Origin: Nemertoderma westbladi
Lineage: Eukaryota; Xenacoelomorpha; Nemertodermatida; Nemertodermatidae
NCBI GenBank assembly: GCA_032718475.1
Contig: JAUCBJ010006441.1
Location: 31,380 to 95,379 of the forward strand
Reading direction: 5' to 3'
DNA length: 64,000 bases
The position numbers and the translations under genes were made by a program. The notes beneath the pieces are model-generated. The model ran no database searches, had not been told where the DNA came from, and was given only the letters and a program-made list of their open reading frames with translations. Within the stretch, counting starts at the first letter, position 1. Every line of letters starts with the position of its first letter. Positions 1 to 9,711 of the stretch are shown one piece after another.

Positions 1-1770
1 CTCTCTCGGATGTTACAGACCGACCGGAGGCGACCCAAGGGCTCCCCTCTCTCGGATGTTACAGACCGACCGACCAGAGGCAACCCAAGGGCTCCCCTCT
101 CTCGGATGTTACAGGCCGACCGGAGGCAACCCAAGGGCTCCCCTTTCTCGGATGTTACAGACCCAGCGGAGGCAACCCAAGGGCTCCCCACTCTCGGATG
201 TTAGAGACTCACGGGAGGCAACCCAAGGGCTCCCTTCTCTCGGATGTTATAGACTCACCGGAGGCAACCCAAGGGCTCCCCTCTCTCGGACGTTACAGAC
301 CGAGCGGGGCAACCCAAGGGCTCCCCTCTCTCGGATGTTACAGACCGACCGGAGGCGACCCAAGGGCTCCCCTCTCTCGGATGTTACAGACCGACCAGAG
401 GCAACCCAAGGGCTCCCCTCTCTCGGATGTTACAGGCCGACCGGAGGCAACCCAAGGGCTCCCCTCTCTCAGATGTTACAGAACGATCGGAGGCAACCCA
501 AGGGCTCCCCTCTCTTGGATGTTTCAGACCGACCGGAGGCAACCCAAGGGCTCCCCTCTCTCGGATGTTACAGACCTACCGGAGGCAACCCAAGGGCTCC
601 CCTTTCTCGGATGTTACAGATTCACCGGAGGCAACCCAAGGGCTCCCCTTTCTCGGATGTTACAGATTCACCGGAGGCAACCCAAGGGCTCCACTCTCTC
701 GGATGTTACAGACCGACCGGAGGCAACCCAAGGGCTCCCCTCTCTCGGATGTTACAGACCGACCAGAGGCAACCCAAGGGCTCCTCTCTCTCGGATGTTA
801 CAGGCCGTCCGGAGGCAACCCAAGGGCTCCCCTCTCTCGGATGTTACAGAACGATCGGAGGCAACCCAAGGGCTCCCCTCTCTTGGATGTTACAGACCGA
901 CCGGAGGCAACCCAAGGGCTCCCCTCTTTCGGATGTTAAATACTCACTGGAGGCAACCCAAGGGCTCCCCTCTCTCGGATGTTACTGACCTACTGGAGGC
1001 AACCCAAGGGCTCCCCTTTCTCGGATGTTACAGATTCACCGGAGGAAACCCAAGGGCTCCCATTTCTCGGATGTTACAGATTTACCGGAGGCAAACCAAG
1101 GGCTCCCCTCTCTCGGATGTTACAGACCCACCGGAGGCAACCCAAGGGCTCCCCTCTCTTGGATGTTACAGACCGACCGGAGGCAACCCAAGGGCTCCCC
1201 TCTCTCGGATGTTACAGATTCACTGGAGGCAACCCAATAGCTCCCCTCTCTCGGATGTTACAGACCTACCGGAGGCAACCCAAGGGCTCCCCTTTCTCGG
1301 ATGTTACAGATTCACCGGAGGCAACCCAAGGGCTCGCCTTTTTCGGATGTTACAGATTCACCGGAGGCAACCCAAGGGCTCCCCTCTCTCGGATGTTACA
1401 GACCCACCGGAGGCAACCCAAGGGCTCCCCTCTCTCGAATGTTACAGACCGACCGGCGGCAACCCAGGGGCTCCCATCTCTCGGATGATACAGACTCACC
1501 GGAGGCAACCCAAGAGCTCCCCTCTCTCAGATGTTACAGAACCACCGGATGCAACCCAAGGGCTCCCCTCTCTCGGATGTTTCAGACCGACCGGAGGAAA
1601 CCCAAGTGCTCCTCTCTCTCGGATGTTACAGACCCACCGGAGGCAACCCAAAGGGCTCCCCTTTTTCGTATGTTACAGATTCACCGGAGGCAACCCAAGG
1701 GCTCCACTCTCTTGGACGTTACAGACCGACCGGAGGCAACCCAAAGGGCTCCCCTTTCTCGTATGTACGC
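1..1770. repeat. 46-bp minisatellite, array A (runs off the left edge)
   Basis: About 38 tandem copies of a 46-bp unit. Its landmarks are CGGATGTTACAGA, ACCGGAGGCAACCCAAGGG and CTCCCCTCTCT. Units differ mainly by point changes (for example GACCGACC versus GATTCACC) and a few single-base indels. Because 46 is not a multiple of 3, each frame cycles through all three phases, so a 46-residue peptide period appears and all three plus-strand frames stay open for hundreds of codons. These reading frames are by-products of the repeat and I do not call them genes. The array fades into unique sequence near 1765-1780. The same unit recurs in array B near 44756. Confidence 0.95.
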
Positions 1771-2751
1771 GCACGAACGCAAGGTGGTTATCGTGAGTCC
1801 AACTTATTTTGTTCCAGTTGTATAGCCGTGCGTGTTTGGACAGTTCGTAATAACGTTACGGACTCGTAACGTTATCGGCTTTAAGTTTGTTGATTTCAAT
1901 CAGAAGCTAATCTCCAACGAGCAATTTCACAGTAAACCAAATGCATTAGTTACATATCTCAAATTTGTAAAATGTAATAATCATTAGTTTGATTTTTATT
2001 GGATTTGTAATTAATCACTAATTGAGCACTTTATTTCCGACACTTACTTGTTATGGTGTTCCAGAACGACAATTCGGGTCTGTTTCCTAACTCAAAGCGG
2101 GAGCAAGTGACAACAGGGGTGAAACACGCTTACCATTGCTTTGTTCAGGCTAATGGACAAGACAAGTGCAAGGGTTTACGTCCTACTCACTGACCGGGTT
2201 TGGCGGTTCTTTGTGTTGTCCGGGTCCCTCTTCTAGATATCTCGGAACATCTCGGAATCTAATCTCGGAGAGTTAGATAAGATAGGCAACCATCCCGGAA
2301 AACATAATATCGTTGAGTAACACATAACACTTAATATATTACTCTTTGCCCTACATGCATTGCAATGCACTACAAGTACATGCAATCTTAGTGCATTTGT
2401 ACAAATAATTATGCTCAATTAGTTAATAGTTAATTATTTTAGTCCTCTTAAAACCTAACTAAACATTATCAGACTCTACAAATAATAACAGGGTATTCTA
2501 ACCTACGCGCATCGCATATACGCTCGTACAGATTGGTAGAATGACAGATTAATTAAAAGGTCATTCAGAGACGATATTATGACTAAAATGGGCCGGAGTA
2601 TCGTGAGGCACAACAATGCAACAAGCATATTATCCCTTGTGGTAGTAGCAAGGTGATAATTGGCTGGCTACACATGCGGTATAACGTGGAGATATTGTGA
2701 CAAGAAGGGCGGGAATGTACATTAATCCCATAAATGCCTTGTGGGGTGAGA
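1771..2751. other. noncoding spacer, nothing recognised
   Basis: AT-rich unique sequence following the minisatellite. I see no open frame with a convincing composition, no RNA gene and no clear repeat. The short minus-strand open frame near 2233-2418 has no recognisable features. Confidence 0.5.
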
Positions 2752-3329
2752 CACGTAGTCGGCGAGCCTTGGCATACGGTTCATATAGGGCAAATGGGGC
2801 ATGTCCGTCTGTCTGTCCGTCCGTCTGTCTGGTAAATGTTTGAACGCGAATTTCTCGGCATCGCTCGTTCGGAATTGAACCAAACTTAGTAGGTAAGTAG
2901 TAGAGAGAAAGTTTAGAAAGTTTGTAAAGTTTGGTGAAAAATCATGCAGTCTGACGTCAGCTACGACAGATTATGTGGTTTTTAGAAAATGTTAAATTTC
3001 TCGGGAAGGCCTCATTTTCCTGAGCTGAAATTTTGGTGGCCTGTAGAGAATCATGAAGTCTATCTTTTACGAAATTGAAAAGTTAAGACATTTAATTGGG
3101 GATCCGCTAGAGACTCTGAAGTAATGACATAGGCCTACCGGTACGGTACTGCTGTACAGTGCTGCACTGGTAAGTACGAAATTGCAGAATAACAATTTGA
3201 CACCACCTAGCGGATTAACATATGATTGTATATCGAATGAATACATTTATAGCATGGGATATTGGGTCCAAACTAGACATACCCCATTTGCTCTATATGA
3301 ACCGTATGCCAAGGCTTGCCGACTACGTG
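2752..3329. mobile_element. segment bounded by about 53-bp inverted repeats
   Basis: The stretch 2752-2804 is repeated in inverted orientation at 3276-3329 with a few mismatches. Both arms contain CCTTGGCATACGGTTCATAT in element sense. The 470-bp interior has no open frame of note and includes a GTCT/GTCC-rich tract. Weaker similarity may extend outward on both sides. This suggests a foldback or MITE-like element, but I could not define terminal bases or a target duplication, so the family is unknown. Confidence 0.55.
2802..2832. repeat. (GTCT/GTCC)n microsatellite
   Basis: A short run of GTCC and GTCT tetranucleotides directly inside the left inverted-repeat arm. Confidence 0.8.
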
Positions 3330-3765
3330 CTGCGCGAAGTCCCCACGAACGTGTCATATCACGCACTAACCGGCCTCCTAATGTATTACATGGGTTGTTG
3401 TCCATTGTAATGTGTTTGCTTATGGTGGAAGCACTCTCTACCGAGTAAAATACCAATTCGCCGTGATGGACCACCGATTGTCTCGATATAGCTCAACATT
3501 GGCAATGGTTATTACACGAGTGACTTCACACGGCCTCAAAAGGGTATGCGATATATTCAAAAATATATTTAAAATATATTTTACAAAAATAGTTAATATA
3601 GAGTATACTCCTTTTCAAATAACTGCGAACAAGGGTAATAACGACTAAATAATGTAAATCACTCAATTTCTAATCAAAATATATATACATATTTACACTA
3701 AATCATTACTTGTTAGCATAATTCGTAAAGCAACTCTTAGTCTCAGTCTTTAAGAAGTTCTAATT
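3330..3765. other. noncoding spacer, nothing recognised
   Basis: AT-rich sequence. The overlapping short open frames on both strands are antisense to each other and have no protein-like features. Confidence 0.45.
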
Positions 3766-4041
3766 TTAGTCAGGTGTACAACGATGTTTCTTTCTATGAG
3801 TCCTTTTCTTATCGTCAATATCAGGATTAGATTTACTGATAGAAACTTTTCCTTTGGTCTTAGCCTCTAATTGTTGTTTATTCCCCTTAAGATCCAAAGT
3901 GTCTTTAAGTCTAGGGTGCTTAACAACTATCATGTCACTGTCATTAGTATCAGTCTTATTATCATTGTCAAGATTTGTACTGATATGAAATCTTTTAGTT
4001 GCAGCGGAGGTAGATGATTGATCTTGTTGGAATACCGTCGT
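3766..4041 (-). pseudogene. possible coding fragment, Lys/Asp-rich, unidentified
   Basis: A minus-strand frame of about 91 codons is open between an in-frame stop at 4042-4044 and a TAA at 3766-3768. It has no ATG near its upstream end. The translation is hydrophilic and charged, containing DTNDSDMIVVKHPR and ending KKHRCTPD. It could be a terminal exon or a relic of a longer gene, but the sequence before it is not a convincing splice acceptor. No family is recognised, and chance cannot be excluded. Confidence 0.22.
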
Positions 4042-4494
4042 CTACGTCTCTTAATAATTCTACTTTCCAAATAACAGATCGAGTTCAAATACTTTCGTCC
4101 AGGATTTCGGAAGTTCCCCGCGTAGATATTACAATAATAGCTTACAGCCTTCGTCCAATGAAATAATGTTTGAGTATCACGGAATGACTGGGAAACTGTT
4201 TGTACAATTTAAATCCTCTTTGTAAGTCATTGAATATCTTGCTTAGAAGAAATTGACAATATTGAGTATGAAACAATTTGTCATAAGTTCAGTATGGACT
4301 TTTACCCATTATCTATGTTTGTAAATCACTACGCATTCGTCATTAATTATAGGGATGTCCCGGAATTCCGTTAAATTATTATTAACATTTGTATATTTCT
4401 TTAAACATTATTACCAATTACTGTAGTTTAAGATACTTTTCAACACTTGTAAAAAAGTATAGAAATAAAGTTTTCTTCGACCGTTAGAGCTAAC

Positions 4495-4645
4495 ATTTAA
4501 GGATGAAAGGCATAGATGCCACATGATTAGCCCCTCCAAACCATTCGTGCTGAATCGAAAACTGCCTTGGCTCACATGCTGGGATCGAACCCACGACCTC
4601 CAGATAGATTGGAAATCAATGCAACCACTATACGTACGTATACAC
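4495..4645 (-). mobile_element. tRNA-derived SINE fragment
   Basis: On the minus strand there is a good pol III B box (GGTTCGATCCC, near 4583-4593) with an A-box-like TAGTGGTTGCA about 45 bp upstream, spaced as in a tRNA head. Downstream sequence ends near AGGCATAGATGCC read on the plus strand. The body is short and the 3' tail unclear, so this is probably a truncated SINE nested in the hAT element. A plain tRNA pseudogene is the alternative. Confidence 0.5.
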
Positions 4646-5249
4646 CAAGGTGGAATCTAACTAACCTATGTAACGAGGGAAAATTCACAGCCACCCTGTT
4701 TAGTTTATTAAAGTGAATTCAGTCTTGATGGGTATTTGTAACACATTTCCAAAAACATTTCACCTGGTAATCAAACTAAAATGGTCCCACCATATGTTAC
4801 ACCACCTACTATAGTATTCATATACAATTCACAATAACCATCGTAATTTACATTAACTAATGAAATGCATCAATAGGCCCGTGCCCCAGTGGTCAGAATG
4901 TCAAAATGAAGGCCTCCTTGCTCCATTGGTAACACAAGTCATAAATCATTTAATAGAAAATATAAGATGCGTGTCTCACATTTACTGCATATTTATACCC
5001 AAAGTAACCAATCACAGGCCTCTTGCCGGATATATCACATGAGTCATATGTCATAAGATGGAACATGGGGTATAATCACTTTCGACTCATAGGACGTACA
5101 CTTAACGATTTACCAGTGGAGACGCCCCCATTGAAACCAATGTGTTCCAATGTGTTTTTTAGATTGATCTTACACTATTTTACATTGATTTTATATTATT
5201 TTACTTTGAATTATTAATTATGATAATATTATGATTGGTATAGTCCAAC

Positions 5250-5311
5250 GTAGCATAAAGGATGACCCCTAAAGATTGACAGCTTATTTCCATGGGGGTC
5301 CTTTATGTTAC
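5250..5311. repeat. imperfect long hairpin
   Basis: The arm around GTAGCATAAAGGATGACCCC pairs with the arm GGGGGTCCTTTATGTTAC, separated by a short loop. The stem is roughly 20 bp with a few mismatches. Confidence 0.6.
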
Positions 5312-5910
5312 TTGGTTACAAATATAATATTACACAATTACAATAAATTACTACTCTAACCTAAAACTAATATAAAACGTTATTACAATACGTACAGGTC
5401 CTGCGAGTGGTCGTTAGTTCAGTCCTGCGACGTAGGTGCTGCATAATATAGTAGTTTAATTTCTATTTACAGCAAATCCATTTCTTACCATAAATCTATT
5501 TATTCCCAGCAATAATTAAACTGTAACATGTACTATTTATTGGCCTCGTTTATTGTTTTGGTTCGAATAACATGTCACTGTAACCTGCTCCTTTCCCTTA
5601 AAGACACCAGGTTATTGCACCAAAGGACCTAATGACGCGAATAACGCTAATTATGCTAATAACCTAACGTTTGGCCAAAGTTATAGATTTTAGGAAAAAA
5701 TTGTATTGAATTCCCTGTCGTTCAATGCCGAAGTACCATCCCGTCCCCATAAGGGCCCAGGCCATTCTCCACTCCTCCCACCTTAATTCCCCCCAAGGTT
5801 CTGATTCATCTCATTATCAAACTTAACTTTAGAAATTAATAAAATTCATTTGTTTCACAAAAAATTGTAAAGTTTCATGGGTCATTTAGTGTATTTCACT
5901 AATTATAGAA

Positions 5911-6000
5911 AATTCCGGTTCCGGCCGGAATTCCGGCCGGAATATTCCGGCATGTTGAATTCCGGTTCCGGTTCCGGCCGGAATCAAAATATCGATTCCG
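5911..6000. repeat. TTCCGGCCGGAA palindromic cluster, hAT subterminal
   Basis: Several copies of TTCCGG and of the palindrome TTCCGGCCGGAA lie immediately inside the right end of the hAT-type element. Clustered subterminal repeats are a known feature of hAT transposase binding, so that role is plausible here. It is inferred only from position and repetition. Confidence 0.6.
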
Positions 6001-6019
6001 GGACATCCCTAATTAATTA

Positions 6020-7300
6020 GGGGTTCATTAATTTTGAGTCCCAAAGTTTTATGCTCCACACCTTTGGGTGGACTTTGGTATAATCGGATGGTCAGCGCTA
6101 AACAGTTTAACTTTAATCCCTCTACTTACTCGATTAGTATGAGTTTGCATAGATCGTCACTTACAGTTCGCGTTCAATGGAGTGTATCGTTACCATTGAC
6201 TTTGAGTGTAAAGGAATTCGTCAAACGTCAGCGATCCGAACGTCATCATCGTCATCATCATCATCATCGTCATCAACGATATCCCGTCAATCGAGTAGAT
6301 AAGTCACCCGAGTAGATTCGTTGAGAATCGGTAGAACCAAACATTTACGTAGAATTCCAGACGATTAGTATATCAGTTAGAAATCTTTAAGCGTTAATCT
6401 CAATCGTTAAATCCCGGGAGTTCTTGTTGGATACATGATCATCTCCTCCGGTAGATAAGATAACAGCTGGTAGATTCATCGGTAGATAGGCGGTTGATAA
6501 GTCGGAAGGATAGGATCGGAAGGATAGTCGGAAGGATAGGAAATGTTTCTTCCAAGAGTTCATATTCCAACGATCGCCGTCTTCTAGGGTAAATGATCCA
6601 TATCTTTAGTTTCCCCGACGAATAATTCTGCAAAAGTTAATTGAAGAAAGTAGCCGCCGTACCAAATAGTTAGGTACTAGTCAGGTGGAGAGTAGAACTA
6701 CCCAACCTGAAATGACGCTTACATAACCTGAACGCTACTGTAAACATTCATAGTTAGTATAATGTTTCAAGTCTTTATTTCACGGTATAATTAACATACA
6801 TACAGTCATACACGAAGTGGGGCCTTCGCGCAGCACGTGACTTAAATTTAATTTAAGTACTAATTCGAAAGTATTACTGTATTAACAAATTTTAAGCAGA
6901 TTTCGCCTAATCACTTTTTACCTCTTTCATTTCTATTCAGACATTTCTGACTCTAGCGGTATAGTGAGAACTGAAGATGGACTAGGGTCTCCAGCCCCGC
7001 AAAGACACAGCCTATGGATGAATAGTACATACGTACATCGGCCAAGTTTCATCTTGAATAACGGATAACGAAATGAGAGACGGATCTCACTTTCAGAAAT
7101 TTCGTCGTATAGCGGCAGACCGATTAAATCTCCCCCCCCCCCCCCCCCCCCCCCCCCACAAAGACGCAGCATGTGGTCCAGAATATATGGCAAGATTCAG
7201 CTTAAACTGATTAAAATCAATGAGACGGGAGAATCTATTCACTTTCAGGCATAAAGTAGTCCTATAGCGGGTGACTGTTGAACTGATTTTCAACAAAACA
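6020..7300. other. noncoding spacer with simple repeats
   Basis: Contains a (CAT/CGT)n tract at about 6241-6275, GGTAGATA/GGAAGGATA-type short repeats near 6440-6545, a run of 26 C residues at 7132-7157, and several degenerate copies of a CTCTAGCGG-containing repeat from about 6950. The poly-histidine and poly-glycine open frames here are products of these simple repeats. Confidence 0.55.
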
Positions 7301-8000
7301 AATTTTCAACTTGGCAGCTTTAAATTCGACAAAGTTATAAGCATGTCAATATCATAACGACGACAACGATTTCACTTTCAGACATTTAGCCCTCTAGCGG
7401 CAGACTGGAGAACTGCAGATGGATTCGCCTCCTTTGAAAGTCACAGCTAATGGTCTAATACATATCTGCCAAGTTTCAGCTTAAACGGATTAAAAGCAAA
7501 GAAATGGGAGGGCATTTAATGTTTAGACATGTGGCCCTCTAGCGGGAGACCATTGCACTGATGGTGTCTGAAAGTCTCTCAAAAATCTCAACTTTAGCTC
7601 ATATTGATACCTACAAATTTTCAACTTGGCAGCTTTAAATCCGACAAAGTTATTAGCATGTCAAAATCGTAACGACGACAACGATTTCACTTTCAGACCT
7701 TTGGCCCTCTAGCGGCAGACTGGAGAACTGCAGATGGATTCGCCTCCTTTGAAAGTCACAGCTAATGGTCTAATACATATCTGCCAAGTTTCAGCTTAAA
7801 CAGATTAAAAGCAAAGAAATGGGAGGGCATTTAATGTTTAGACATGTGGCCCTCTAGCGGGAGACCATTGCACTGATGGTGTCTGAAAGTCTCTCAAAAA
7901 TCTCAACTTTTGCTCATATTGATACCTACAAATTTTCAACTTGGCAGCTTTAAATCCGACAAAGTTATTAGCATGTCAAAATCGTAACGACGACAACGAC
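7301..8000. repeat. 315-bp tandem duplication, about 2.2 copies
   Basis: AATTTTCAACTTGGCAGCTT recurs at 7301, 7616 and 7931, exactly 315 bp apart. The first two units are near identical over their whole length, apart from a few substitutions such as CATTTAG versus CCTTTGG, and the third is partial. Each unit contains CCCTCTAGCGGCAGACTGG and CCCTCTAGCGGGAGACCATT. The same motif occurs in weaker form upstream. No coding potential is seen. Confidence 0.9.
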
Positions 8001-8041
8001 GACGACGACGACGACGACAACGACGACGACGACGACGACAA
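7985..8041. repeat. (CGA)n microsatellite
   Basis: A CGA run broken by two CAA units. It begins exactly at the ACGACGACAACGA stretch that each 315-bp unit carries, so it appears to be an expansion of that stretch in the third, partial unit. Confidence 0.9.
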
Positions 8042-8686
8042 CTATTTGCATAAATTGACCCACCCCCTAACAGTGTCAATTCGCTAAGGCTCCGCCAACT
8101 TCGTGGCTCGCCCCACAAACTGTTATTTTAATTCAATGAATTAAGCTTGAATTACCGGTATGCTAATTATATTTGTCATTAATTTTAATTCCTTTTAAAG
8201 GACGCTCATCCTTTAGTTTAAGAGTTATATCAAACATATATATATTGTTGCATAGCAATGGTCTCCATGACAACAATGTATACATGTTAATCTGTAAACA
8301 TATTACTGAATAATTACCGTGATAAATGCTCAATAAATAACTATTCTCAACATTTACAAATTATTATTTATTTTGGTTAGCTTAACGGTAAGTGAGAATT
8401 AGTATAGAGTAATATTACATACACTCAGATCTGGATTGTCACTTGGTTCCAATTATAATGACCATATATATTAATGCAAATAATTTAGATGCATTAATTT
8501 ATATTGTTCTAATTATCATTCTAGTACACACATCAAGTGCATAGTGACGGAACAGTGTATACAGCTCCATATTTGTTATGATAATTTTATTGAATACCTA
8601 TGTTCGTTTTAATCATAAATTTAACATCACACATGATGCATATAGATCAGTAAATAGTGTACCACAGAGTCGTCATACATACCGTA
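8042..8686. other. AT-rich spacer, nothing recognised
   Basis: Unique AT-rich sequence between the CGA microsatellite and the long-TIR transposon. No open frame, RNA gene or repeat could be supported. Confidence 0.45.
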
Positions 8687-9705
8687 TAGTCTACCTGCCA
8701 ACTCCCGAAAATTAAGTTTAGATGGCATTTTTTGTTAATGGTTGGCATCCACCTGATTTTAGTACTTCAAGACATGGCGAATCCGGCTAGGCCGGATGCC
8801 GCCTCTGCATTTTTGATTTAATGCCTTTTTTTGGGCTTCATTTTTTTTTTGCTCAAAAATGGGTTTTTTCGATTTTAGGATACAAGTTCATGGTGAATGT
8901 TAGTAAATCTCGACTCTTAACCAGTGTGTTTGTTGAAAGTTAATCAAAATGCATCAATGTTGTCCTGAAACAGTTATAAACACTTTGGTGAAGAAAAAAA
9001 TTTCCGAAATTCCCTTCCATTCTTCCAAACTGGACCTAGTTACCGCCTTAGCAACAGATTTATGAAATTTAATTTAATAATTGCTTTCTCTCACCTGTCC
9101 TTTTCCTGATAAAATCAACAAACTGTTTTTAAAATTAAAAAACCCATCACACAACTTAAATAACATCCAGGGTATTATAATATCAAATAGCATCCAATGT
9201 CGCAGACACGAGCCCATTATTTGGACCTGAGTAATTTTCAGAAGTATCAAAATATTAAGTTTAAGTAGAGAATTCGCGTACCTTTACTCAAATATTTGCT
9301 CCCATATTTGTAATTATTTAAAAATATCTCTACAGCTAAGTAGCATGTTGATACTTCCCGTCATATTGTACACATTCCGGTGAAATTTATACAGTCCAGG
9401 TTACCATAGCAACAGACCAAATAAGAAAATTTAATAAGAATTTAATTTACAGGTAACTATAATGCAGTTTTCCTCAGTTTATACCTTTCCAGAGTTTTGG
9501 GAGATTAAATGTGAAACACGTCGCATAGCTATAACCTTCGACTGTTAATCAACATCCTGTTGTGTCTTTGGGAAATAATTGTTTAATACAAATATGAATT
9601 TTGAAGTATCTCTGGCGTTTATCGATCGAGAACTACAGTTAATAATCCGTACCGTTACCTCCAATTTATCTATTTAAGAAATTTGATCATAGGCATTTAA
9701 ACTAT
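8687..9705. repeat. left terminal inverted repeat of the long-TIR transposon
   Basis: About 1.02 kb, matching the right repeat nearly base for base. Shared landmarks include GTGAAACACGTCGCATAGC and CTGGCGTTTATCGATCGAGA. Small differences, such as GAATCCGGCTAGGCCGG here, show that the arms have aged independently. Confidence 0.9.
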
Positions 9706-9711
9706 GAATCC

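Larger units (their letters stand above)
4350..6011. mobile_element. hAT-type DNA transposon, apparently non-autonomous
   Basis: The left end TAGGGATGTCCCGGAAT (from 4350) is matched in inverted orientation at the right end (to 6011). Both ends are flanked by the identical 8-bp direct repeat ATTAATTA (4342-4349 and 6012-6019). An 8-bp duplication with ends of this kind is the pattern of the hAT superfamily. The 1.66-kb interior carries no transposase-like frame. It does contain a SINE-like fragment, a long imperfect hairpin and a GC-rich palindromic block next to the right end. It is probably a deletion derivative moved by an autonomous relative elsewhere. Confidence 0.75.

Noticed and set aside
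198-1796. Long repetitive open frames in the 46-bp minisatellite
   Set aside because: They overlap in all three frames and lack any start or end context; they are products of the repeat.
6933-7296. Poly-glycine proteins on the minus strand
   Set aside because: The glycine run is the 26-base C tract read on the other strand, with no other protein-like features.
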